Assembly (NCBI GenBank): GCA_013360395.1
Contig: JABWBQ010000019.1
Coordinates: 1 to 64,000, forward strand
Direction: 5' to 3'
Length of the DNA stretch: 64,000 nt
Source: Flavobacteriales bacterium
Lineage (GTDB): Bacteria; Bacteroidota; Bacteroidia; Flavobacteriales_F; PHOS-HE28
Shown here one piece after another: positions 24,967 through 33,600 of this stretch (its first letter is position 1; the number at the start of each line of letters is the position of its first letter). Under the pieces are notes generated by a model, which did not search any database, was not told the DNA's origin, and saw nothing but the letters and a program-made list of their open reading frames with translations. The position numbers and the translations under genes are program-made.

Positions 24967-27900
24967 CCGCACGCCTCTTCCTCCTGGAGCTGCGCCATTG
25001 GCTGCGACAGCCCATGGTGTACATCTTCCTGCTGCTGTTCGCCCTGCTGGCCTTCGGCGCCACCACCTGGGACAAGCTGCAGATCGGCGGGCCCATGGCC
25101 AACGTGAAGATGAACTCTCCCTACGTGGTGTTCAACTGGTACGCCGTGCTCGCCTTCCTCGGCCTCTTCATGGTCACCGCCTTCGTGAACGCCGCGGCCA
25201 TCCGCGACTTCACCAACAACACGGCGCAGATGCTGTTCAGCACACCGATCACCAAAACCCAGTATCTGCTGGGCCGTTTCCTGGGCAGCACGGTGGTGGC
25301 GTCGCTGCCGCTGCTGGGCGTCACCCTCGGGGTGATCGTGGGCAGCTGGATGCCCTGGGTGGACCCCGAGAAGCTCGGCCCCAACGACCTCATGGCCCAC
25401 GCGCAGGCCTACTTCTACCTCACGCTGCCGAACATCCTCTTCTCCGCCGCCATCATCTTCTCGGTATCGGTGCTGATGCGCAGCACGGCGGCGGCCTACA
25501 TCACCACGGTGGTGGTGCTGGTGGGCAACGGCATCGCCGGCACGCTCATGAGCGAGATGGAGAACCACACGCTGGCCGCCATGCTCGACCCCTTCGGCAG
25601 CAGTGCCTTCGAGCTGATCACCCGCTACTGGACGGTGGACGACAAGAACACCCTGCTGCTGCCCATGCACGGCGTGCTCCTGTGGAACCGCCTGCTCTGG
25701 ATCGCGGTCTCCATCGGCATCTTCCTCTTCTGCTACTGGCGCTTCAGCTTCACCGACCGCCGCAGCAAGGCCACCCGCATCGACGAGGAAGGCCCCACCG
25801 TCTTCGCCCATACCGCCCTGCCCGCCGTCACCAAGGTGGATGGACCTGGTGCCCAGCTCCGCCGCTTCCGCCGCATCGCGTGGAACGACTTCACCGGCAT
25901 GCTCAAAGGCACGGCCTTCATGATCGTGGCGGGCATCGGCCTGGTCAACATGTTCTTCGGTCTGGCCTTCTCCACCTCGCTGTACGAGAACGAGATCCTC
26001 CCGGTCACCTACCACGTGGTGGACATGATCCGCGGCTCGTTCGAGCTCTTCACCATGATCCTCATCGTGTTCTACAGCGGCCTGCTGGTGTGGAAGGAAC
26101 GCGAGCCGAAGTTCGACGAGGTGGTGGACGCCACGCCCGTGTCGCTGGGCGTTCCGCTGGCGGCCAAGTTCACCGCGCTGATGCTCCTGCTGCTGGTGCT
26201 GCTGTGCGGCAGCGCGCTGGGCGGCATGCTCTTCCAGCTCATCAAGGGCTACACCCGCCTGGAACCCGGTGTGTACCTGGGCCTCTACATCCTGCCGGGA
26301 CTGGTCAACTACGCCATCATGGCCGCGCTCTCCTTCGCCGTGCATGTGCTGGTGAACAACAAGTACATCGGCTACGGGGTCTTCATCGCGCTCATCTTCC
26401 TGCCGGACATCCTGCTCAGCGCGCTCGACATCAACACCAACCTCGCCTCCTTCAACGGCGCGCCCGGCATCATGTACTCGGACATGAACGGTTACGGCAC
26501 CGCACTTACCGGCTGGAAGTGGTTCAAGGCCTATTGGGCGGCCTTCGCCTTGTTGCTGCTCCTGCTGGGGCTGCTCTTCTGGGTCCGCGGCCGCGAAAGC
26601 TCCGGCAGGCAGCGCTGGCACATCGCGGCTGATCGTTTCAGAGCCCACCGCTGGTTGGTGCTGCCCGCCCTGGGCCTGTGGCTGCTGCTGGGCGCCTGGA
26701 ACTATTACAACACCAAGGTGCTCAACGAAGTGGTGAGCAACGATGCCCTCGAAGAGGACGCCGTGTACTACGAGAAGACCTACAAGAAGTACGAAGGCAT
26801 CGCACAACCGCACTTCACCGACATCGCCTTCACCATCGACCTGGACCCCGCCACGCGCCGTATGCACAGCGTGGCCGAGATCACCGTGCGCAACAAGGGC
26901 ACCCAGCCCATCGATTCGCTGCACCTGAACATGGGCGGTGGCGGCATCGAGCAGGACGTGGAGCTGCCCGGCGCCCAACTGGTGGTGAACGATGAACGCG
27001 TGCACTACCGCATCTACAAGCTCGACCCGCCGCTGGCCCCCGGTGCCGAGCTGCGTTTCAAGGCCACGGCCAGCTACGAACCCAAGGGTTTCGAGAACAG
27101 CGTGCGCGTGATGCAGTTGAACCACAACGGCACCTTCTTCAACAACATGGACATCCTGCCCGGCATCGGCTACAGCGCGAGCGGCGAGCTGCTGGACAAG
27201 ATGAAGCGCAAGAAGCACGGCCTGCCGCCCAAGGAGCGCATGCCCCGCCTCACCGACGATCCCGCCATGCGCATGCAGCAATACCTCCTGCCGAACAGTG
27301 ATTGGGTGAACGTGCGCACCGTGATCAGCACCTCGCCGGACCAGATCGCCATCGCACCGGGCAGCCTGAAACGCACCTGGGAGGAGAACGGGAAAAAGTA
27401 CTTCGAGTACGTGGTGGACCACCCGAGCATGAACTTCTACTCCTTCATGAGCGCGCGCTACGAGGTGCACCGCGAGAAGCTCGGCGATGTGGACGTGGAG
27501 GTGTACTACCACGCGCCCCACGCCGCCAACGTGCCGCGCATGGCCAACAGCATCAAGAAGAGCATCGCCTACTACAGCACGCACTTCGGTCCGTACCGCC
27601 ACAAGCAGGCGCGCATCATCGAGTTCCCGCGCTACCAGAGCTTCGCCCAGGCCTTCCCGGGCACCATGCCCTACAGCGAGGGCATCGGCTTCATCGCCGA
27701 CTTCAGCGACACCACCGACATCGACATGACCTTCTACGTGGTGGCGCACGAGATGGGGCACCAGTGGTGGGCCCACCAGGTGATGGGCGCCGACATGCAG
27801 GGCGGCACCCTGCTGAGTGAGAGCATGGCGCAGTACAGCGCGTTGATGGTGATGGAGAAGGAATTCGGCCGCGGCAGCGAGCAAATGCGCCGCTTCCTCA

Positions 27901-28553
27901 AGCTGGAGAGCGACCGTTACCAACGCTCGCGCGGCACCGAGCAGCTGAAGGAGGTGCCGCTGATGGAGGTGGAGAACCAGGGCTACATCCACTACAACAA
28001 GGGCAGCGTGATCCTCTACGGCCTGCGCGATTTCGTGGGCGAGGACAGCCTGAACAAGGCCTTCCGCGCGCTGGTGGACAGCTTCGGCTATGCCGAGCCG
28101 CCATACCCCACCGCGCTGGACATGTACCGCGAACTGGACAAGGTGGTGCCCGACAGCCTGCACTACCTGCTGGAGGACGGCCTGCGCAAGATCACCCTCT
28201 ACAACAACCGCTTGGACTCCGCCACCGCCCGCATGCTGCCGGACAGCACCTACGAGGTCACGCTCGAACTCTGGGGCGAGAAGAACCACGCGGATTCATT
28301 GGGCCGCGAGACCCCGGCACCGATGAACGATTGGCTGGACGTGAGCATCCTACGCTACCCGAAATTCGGGAAGAACGCCGACAAGTCGCTGAACGACGTA
28401 CCCCTGCTGCAGCGGCGCGTACGGCTGAAGAGCGGCCGCAACACGCTCACCTTCACCGTCCCCGAGAAGCCCATGCGCGCCGAGATCGACCGCGACCACC
28501 TCTTCATCGACCGCGTGATGGAGGACAACGGCAAGAAGGTGGAGGTGAAGTAG
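24963..28553 (+). CDS. ABC-2 permease fused to M1 aminopeptidase
   Basis: A 1196-residue two-part protein. Residues 1 to about 590 form two sets of membrane helices of an ABC-2 permease, with a loop near 275-295. A last membrane segment (LVLPALGLWLLLGAW) is followed by an M1 peptidase domain whose zinc motif HEMGHQWW begins at residue 929, with the third ligand Glu expected in LLSESMAQYSAL. The peptidase should sit outside the cytoplasmic membrane. Proteins of this architecture occur elsewhere in Bacteroidota and Proteobacteria. It may process a peptide exported by its own transporter; that link is inference. Confidence 0.88.
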   Translation: MTARLFLLELRHWLRQPMVYIFLLLFALLAFGATTWDKLQIGGPMANVKMNSPYVVFNWYAVLAFLGLFMVTAFVNAAAIRDFTNNTAQMLFSTPITKTQYLLGRFLGSTVVASLPLLGVTLGVIVGSWMPWVDPEKLGPNDLMAHAQAYFYLTLPNILFSAAIIFSVSVLMRSTAAAYITTVVVLVGNGIAGTLMSEMENHTLAAMLDPFGSSAFELITRYWTVDDKNTLLLPMHGVLLWNRLLWIAVSIGIFLFCYWRFSFTDRRSKATRIDEEGPTVFAHTALPAVTKVDGPGAQLRRFRRIAWNDFTGMLKGTAFMIVAGIGLVNMFFGLAFSTSLYENEILPVTYHVVDMIRGSFELFTMILIVFYSGLLVWKEREPKFDEVVDATPVSLGVPLAAKFTALMLLLLVLLCGSALGGMLFQLIKGYTRLEPGVYLGLYILPGLVNYAIMAALSFAVHVLVNNKYIGYGVFIALIFLPDILLSALDINTNLASFNGAPGIMYSDMNGYGTALTGWKWFKAYWAAFALLLLLLGLLFWVRGRESSGRQRWHIAADRFRAHRWLVLPALGLWLLLGAWNYYNTKVLNEVVSNDALEEDAVYYEKTYKKYEGIAQPHFTDIAFTIDLDPATRRMHSVAEITVRNKGTQPIDSLHLNMGGGGIEQDVELPGAQLVVNDERVHYRIYKLDPPLAPGAELRFKATASYEPKGFENSVRVMQLNHNGTFFNNMDILPGIGYSASGELLDKMKRKKHGLPPKERMPRLTDDPAMRMQQYLLPNSDWVNVRTVISTSPDQIAIAPGSLKRTWEENGKKYFEYVVDHPSMNFYSFMSARYEVHREKLGDVDVEVYYHAPHAANVPRMANSIKKSIAYYSTHFGPYRHKQARIIEFPRYQSFAQAFPGTMPYSEGIGFIADFSDTTDIDMTFYVVAHEMGHQWWAHQVMGADMQGGTLLSESMAQYSALMVMEKEFGRGSEQMRRFLKLESDRYQRSRGTEQLKEVPLMEVENQGYIHYNKGSVILYGLRDFVGEDSLNKAFRALVDSFGYAEPPYPTALDMYRELDKVVPDSLHYLLEDGLRKITLYNNRLDSATARMLPDSTYEVTLELWGEKNHADSLGRETPAPMNDWLDVSILRYPKFGKNADKSLNDVPLLQRRVRLKSGRNTLTFTVPEKPMRAEIDRDHLFIDRVMEDNGKKVEVK

Positions 28554-28652
28554 GTGCGGAGGGCGTGCGCCCGTGTGGTCATTGCCCGGTCGATCGGTGC
28601 GAGACGGTCGTTCGGTCCATGGCCGTTGTTCAATGCCGTGTTCGGGGCGTGC

Positions 28653-28868
28653 CTTCGCCCTCCTTCAGCAACCGCCATGGCCGCGCCCTACGCCACAATG
28701 TTCCCACGGGCCGCGCCCGACGAAGCCCGACAAAGGAGGGCGAAGTCGGGTGCTCCGCTGTAGCTGCCTCGGCCCGGCCCGCGCCCACGGCGCTCCGGGG
28801 TCTGCTCCTGCGTCGCAGCCTCCTCGCTGCACGTGGCCGCACGGCCGCCCCTTCAGCAGGCTGCCGCT
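28653..28868 (+). repeat. Dispersed GC-rich repeat, copy B
   Basis: This lies in the 380-bp gap between the permease-M1 gene and mrr. A 13-bp perfect inverted repeat (28653-28665 with 28733-28745, CTTCGCCCTCCTT) is followed after 8 nt by a 115-bp core (28754-28868) homologous to copy A in opposite orientation. Where copy A has TACCGCCC/GGGCGGTA, this copy has CTTCGCCC/GGGCGAAG: both arms changed but pairing is kept. I see no gene in the gap. Confidence 0.7.
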
Positions 28869-28933
28869 GCGCCCCCTCACGCGGCTTTCCGCGCCCATGT
28901 GCGATCTTGCCGTGGCAAAAGCACGCATCGCTC

Positions 28934-29848
28934 ATGGCTGTTCCCGATTTCCAAAGCCTCATGTTGCCCATGCTCACCGTACTGGCGGACGGTAGCGAAC
29001 GGTCATTGAAAGATACCGGTGAAGCTCTGTCGCAGATCATGGGGCTGTCCAAAGATGACCTGGCAGAGATCCTCCCCAGCGGAGGTCAATCCCGGTTCAG
29101 GAACAGGGTGGCATGGGCGAGCATCTATTTGCGTCGGGCCGGCCTCCTCACCTCTCCCAGACGGGGAGTTCTTGCCATCACCACTCGTGGGCTCGAAGTA
29201 CTCAATGAAGATCTCGAGCGGATCGATGTTGCATACTTGAAACGGTATCCGGAGTTCTTGGAATTCCGGTCCACAAAACGCGAAAGCAGTGCCACCCAAG
29301 GCTCGAACGAGGATAATACCGGACGCACTCCCGAGGAACTGATCGATACCGGCTTTGAGCAACTGCACGAGGCGCTCGGCCAAGAGCTTCTCGCGAAAGT
29401 TCATGGGCTCAGTTGGATGGACTTCGAACACCTCGTGGTGCAACTGCTCGTACGCATGGGCTACGGCGGTTCCGTGAAGGACGCCGGTCGCGCACTCGCC
29501 AAAGGCAACGATGAAGGCATCGACGGCACCATCAAGGAGGATAAGCTGGGGTTGGACGTGATCTACATCCAGGCCAAGAAATGGCAGACAGGCAACACCG
29601 TTGGGCGGCCGGAGATCCAGAAGTTCGTGGGCGCACTTGCCGGGCAAGGTGCCAAGAAGGGCATCTTCATCACCACCTCCACTTTCAGCAAGGAGGCGCG
29701 TGAGTACCAGCCGCGCAACGAGACCAAGATCGCACTCATCGACGGCGAGGAACTCACCCAGCTCATGATGGACCACGACCTCGGCGTCACCACCCAGCGC
29801 ACCTACGCCGTCAAGCGCATCGACAGCGACTTCTTCGGGGAGGAGTGA
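28934..29848 (+). CDS. mrr: Mrr-like restriction endonuclease
   Basis: A 304-residue protein of the Mrr family, which cuts DNA carrying foreign methylation. The N-terminal Mrr_N winged helix (about 1-90) ends in SPRRGVLAITTRGLEVL. The C-terminal nuclease domain (about 155-290) has the PD-(D/E)xK-type site: Asp197 in GNDEGIDG and Gln213-Lys215 in YIQAKKW. No methyltransferase is next to it, as usual for Mrr. Codon use is less GC-rich than the neighbours', suggesting recent transfer. Its TGA stop shares TGATCA with the stop of the displaced dnaE fragment on the other strand. Confidence 0.88.
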   Translation: MAVPDFQSLMLPMLTVLADGSERSLKDTGEALSQIMGLSKDDLAEILPSGGQSRFRNRVAWASIYLRRAGLLTSPRRGVLAITTRGLEVLNEDLERIDVAYLKRYPEFLEFRSTKRESSATQGSNEDNTGRTPEELIDTGFEQLHEALGQELLAKVHGLSWMDFEHLVVQLLVRMGYGGSVKDAGRALAKGNDEGIDGTIKEDKLGLDVIYIQAKKWQTGNTVGRPEIQKFVGALAGQGAKKGIFITTSTFSKEAREYQPRNETKIALIDGEELTQLMMDHDLGVTTQRTYAVKRIDSDFFGEE

Positions 29849-29978
29849 TCACTTCTCCCCATACCTCGGATCCGCCTTCCACGGTAGCTTCTCGAAACCT
29901 TCGGTACGCAGGGCGCAATGCCCGAACTCCTCTTCCACCACGCCGGTGAAGCGGTACACGCCGCGCCCGCGGAAGGGA
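29849..29978 (-). pseudogene. Displaced 3' end of the DnaE-type polymerase gene
   Basis: This 130-bp fragment encodes the last 42 codons of the DnaE-type polymerase, including the stop, and has no start. It belongs to a 132-bp direct repeat: 29847-29978 matches 30551-30682 with five differences. Three are synonymous third-position changes and two fall in one codon (Arg to Gly). That pattern suggests the two copies diverged as functional genes in different lineages rather than arising by recent local duplication. The toxin-antitoxin pair lies between the copies. Confidence 0.88.
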
Positions 29979-30022
29979 GGATACTTTGGTCCAGGTTCTC
30001 CGCCCGGTCCGAATGCCGAGCT

Positions 30023-30316
30023 TCAGAAACGCAGCCCAGACAAGTCCCTGCGCCCATCGATGATGCGAACGATGTGGATCACATCCTGCCCTGGCTGGTA
30101 GAAGATGTTATAGTGACCGATGAGCACCACCCGCACGCCTTCATGCCTGGTGGGCCTGCCGAGATAGGGATTGCGGGACACCAGCTTGATCGCCACCTCC
30201 CAACGCTCATATAGTTTCTTGCTGTAAGCGGAGCTCCCGTTGCGGTCGATCCAATTTTTCAAGATCGCCTTTCGGTCGCGAAGGGCGGATGCGGTCCAGG
30301 CTACTTCGAAAGCCAT
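30023..30316 (-). CDS. RelE/ParE-family toxin
   Basis: A 97-residue protein of the RelE/ParE superfamily: the N-terminal helix pair AFEVAWTASALRDRKAILKNWI, the conserved NPYLGRPTRHEGVRVV and the C-terminal strand DVIHIVRIIDGRRD. ParE members poison gyrase and RelE members cut mRNA at the ribosome; I lean to ParE-like because of the NPxLGRP segment. The start overlaps the antitoxin gene by 16 bp. The pair lies between the two copies of the dnaE 3' end. Confidence 0.8.
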   Translation of the reverse strand: MAFEVAWTASALRDRKAILKNWIDRNGSSAYSKKLYERWEVAIKLVSRNPYLGRPTRHEGVRVVLIGHYNIFYQPGQDVIHIVRIIDGRRDLSGLRF

Positions 30317-30537
30317 TTCTCAATGGCCTTGTTCGCTTTCGCGGCGGGAACCACGCGGCCCTTCTTGATATCCTCAAGGCCCTTTTTGATCGCGCGCCGC
30401 TCCTTGGCGTTCGTCTCGTACACGGCGATCTCCTCGCCTGCGGTCTTGAGCATGTGCTCCAGTTGACGGAGCAGCAGCGCATCCTTCGTGAGCTTCACAC
30501 GCGCGATCACGCGCTTTTTGAGTTCTGCGGTAGACAT
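30301..30537 (-). CDS. Antitoxin of the RelE/ParE module
   Basis: A 78-residue helical, Lys/Arg-rich protein (MSTAELKKRVIARVKLTKDA and on), encoded just before the toxin with a 16-bp overlap. I do not recognise a named DNA-binding fold, so the role is inferred from size, order and overlap with the toxin. A TAACTTTG box ends 4 nt before the ATG. It starts 13 bp from the repeated dnaE end and runs in the same direction as dnaE, so read-through from dnaE could also express the module. Confidence 0.7.
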   Translation of the reverse strand: MSTAELKKRVIARVKLTKDALLLRQLEHMLKTAGEEIAVYETNAKERRAIKKGLEDIKKGRVVPAAKANKAIEKWLSK

Positions 30538-30541
30538 GACC

Positions 30542-30549
30542 CAAAGTTA
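30542..30549 (-). promoter_or_regulatory. Promoter -7 box of the toxin-antitoxin pair
   Basis: TAACTTTG on the minus strand matches TAnnTTTG exactly and ends 4 nt before the antitoxin ATG. It abuts the 132-bp repeat, which starts at 30551, so any -33 element would lie inside the 3' end of the polymerase gene. Confidence 0.55.
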
Positions 30550-30550
30550 C

Positions 30551-30682
30551 GATCACTTCTCCCCATACCTCGGATCGGCCTTCCACGGCAGCTTCTCGAA
30601 GCGTTCGGTGCGCAGGGCGCAATGCCCGAACTCCTCTTCCACCACGCCGGTGAAGCGGTACACGCCGCGCCCGCGGAAGGGA
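30551..30682 (-). repeat. 132-bp direct repeat, intact dnaE side
   Basis: This copy forms the true 3' end of the DnaE-type gene. Its partner is 29847-29978 (127 of 132 bases identical, the last 73 without a difference). The two copies are 704 bp apart and bound the toxin-antitoxin segment. Confidence 0.9.
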
Positions 30683-33600
30683 TGGCGCGCGGCCACCTGC
30701 GGGAACTGGGTGCTGTCCCAGAAGTCCCCGGCCGGGTCTATGAAGGAGCCGAAGCTCATGTACTTGCCCGTTTGCGTGGTGGTGGTCTTCACATGGATCA
30801 TGTAGCCGAGCATCTGCACGCGCTGGCCGATGTGGCGGGGCATGTCGCGCTTGAGGATGAAGGGAGGTAAGGAGGTGAGTGGCGAATGGGAGTTGGTGAA
30901 TGGAGCAGACGGGGCATCGCTCTTCCATTCACCATTCACCAACCGCCATTCACCGGTATCCACCAACGAGAACGGATCGCACAGCGGGAAGCCCAGCAGT
31001 TCCAGCTCGTCGTAGGCGTCGGCCAGCGGGTAGTGGTGCAGCTCGGGCAGCTTGGGCTCCTCCACCCGGGCGATGAAGAGGTCGCCGGTGCTGCTCACGG
31101 CGGCGGGGCGGTGCAGCAGGGTGGCGTCCCACAGCAGTTGCGGCTTGCTCTTGCCGGTGAAGCGCAGGGCGCCCGCGCGGATGAGGATGCGCGCCTGCTC
31201 CAGGCCCAGCGGAACGCGCTTCAGCAGGTCCTGCAGGTCGGTGTAAGGCCCGTTGCGGTGGCGCTCGTGCAGGATGAGCTGCGCTGCTTCGCCCTCGAGG
31301 CTTTTGATGTTGGAGAGGCCGAGGAAGATGCGGGGAGGAGGTGAATGGCGAATAGGAGTTGGCGAATGGTGATCTCCTCCATTCGCCATTCGCCATTGAC
31401 CATTCACCTGCCGGTCTTTTACCAAGGAGCACAGCTCTTCACTCCGGTTCACGCACGGCGCCTCGATCACCGCCCCGGCGCGTTTTGCTTCGTGCAGGTA
31501 AAACTCCAAGCGGTAGAAGCCGCCGAAGTTGTTGGCCACGCCCACCAGGAACTCCAGCGGATGGTGCGCCTTCAGGTAGAGGCTCTGGTAGCTCTCCACA
31601 GCGTAGCTGGCGCTGTGGCCCTTGGCGAAACTGAAGCTGGCGAAGCTCTGGATCTGGCGCCACACCTCCTCGGCCTCGCCCGGCGGGTAACCGAAGGCCT
31701 TGCAGTTGGCGAAGAACTTCTGCTCCACCACCTTGAACTCCGGCCGGTCGCGGTAGCGCAGGTTCATGCCGCGCCGCACCGTGTCGGATTCTTCCAGGTC
31801 CAGCCCGCCGTAGAGGTGCACCACCTTGATCACGTCCTCCTGGTACACCATCACGCCGTAGGTCTCGGGCATGATCTCCAGCAGGCGCTTGGGCGCGTTC
31901 TTGCGGCGCTCGGGGTCGTTGTGGCGCAGCAGGTACTCGCGCATCATGCCGCTCTCGGCCACGCCGGGGCGGATGATGCTGCTCGCCGCCACCAGCCCGA
32001 GGTAATCGTCCACCTTCAGCTTCTTCAGCAGCATGCGCATGGCGGGGCTCTCCACGTAGAAGCAGCCGATGGTATCGCCCTTGCGCAAAAGCTCCTTGAT
32101 CGCGGGGTCCTGCTTGAAGCGCGGGATGTCGTGGATATCAATGCGAGGAGAGGTGAATGGCGAATGGTCATTGGCGACTGGTGCTGCGCGTTTCCATTCG
32201 CTATTCGCCATTGACCATTCACCCCGGCTTTGTCCGTTCACCAGCTCCACCGCATCCCGTATATGCCCCAGCCCGCGTTGGCTCAGCAGGTCGAATTTGT
32301 GCAGGCCCATGTCCTCGCATTCCAGCATGCTGATCTGCGTGACGGGGAAGCCCTTCGGCGGACGGAACAGCGCGGCGAAATGCGTCACGGGCTGCTCCGT
32401 GATCACGATCCCGCCGGCGTGGATGCCCAAATGGTGCGGCATGCCGATGATGCGCTTGCCGTGCGCGATCACCGCCTTCGCCACCTTGTCCAACTCGTTG
32501 CTCTTCGCGAGGGCGCTGGGCTTTCCGCGCGCGAAGTAGCCGTGGTCGCCTTCCGAAAGCGCGTCGATCTCCGCCGGCGGCAGCCCCACGGCCTTGCCCA
32601 GCTCGCGCACGGCGCCTCGCCATTGGAAGGTGGTGTAGGTGGCGATCTGCGCCGCGTGGATGCCGCCCGCACGGCCGTCCGCGCTGTTGTACTTGTTGAA
32701 CACGTACCGGTACACCTCGTCGCGGTCCTTCCAGCTGAAGTCGATGTCGAAATCGGGCGGTTTCTTGCGTGCGGGGTTGATGAAGCGCTCGAAGTAGAGG
32801 TCCAGCTCCATGGGGTCCACATCGGTGATGCGCAGGCAATAGGCCACCAGGCTGTTGGCGCCGCTGCCGCGCCCCACGTGGAAGAAGCCCCGGCTGCGCG
32901 CATGGTTGACGATGTCCTGGTTGATGAGGAAGTAGCTGATGAAGCCCATGCGCTCGATCACGTCCAGCTCGTGGTGCATGCGGGCCAGCACCTTGGGCGT
33001 CACCTCCGGGTAGCGGTAGCGCAGGCCCTCGCGCGTGTCGCGGTGCAGCTTCTCGCGATCGGCGCGCAGGTCGTTGGTGAAGGCCACGCGCGTCTTGTCG
33101 CTGCCGTCGAAGGCGATGGTGCATTGTTCCAGCAGCCGCTCCGCGTTGTCCACGAGCTGCGGCCACTCGCGGTAGATGCGGCGTACTTCTTCCTCACTGC
33201 GGAAGCACTCATCCTGCCCCGCCAGCTCCTCCTTCGGCAGCATGCTCACCACGGTGTTCGCGGCCACGGTGCGCAGCAGGCGGTGGGTGTTCCAATCGCT
33301 CTTGCTGCGGAAGGTCACCGGCATCAGCGCCACCAGGTCGTTCACCCTGCGCGACCACGGCGAGAAGGGCAGGCGCGTGAGATCCCCGGGCTTGATGCCC
33401 ACACGCTCGTTCGGGCGCAGTTGCTGGGGTGCGTGCGCAAAGGGGTGGATGATGTACACGTCCTCCATCTCCGGTGCCCGCTCCGGGAAGGGTTCATCAT
33501 CCAGGAGATGCCCGCTCAGCAATTCATTCAGCCGCTGGAAGCCGTTGTTGTTCTTCGCGATGCCGATGTACAACAGCCGTGCGCCCTGGCGGAATTCGAT

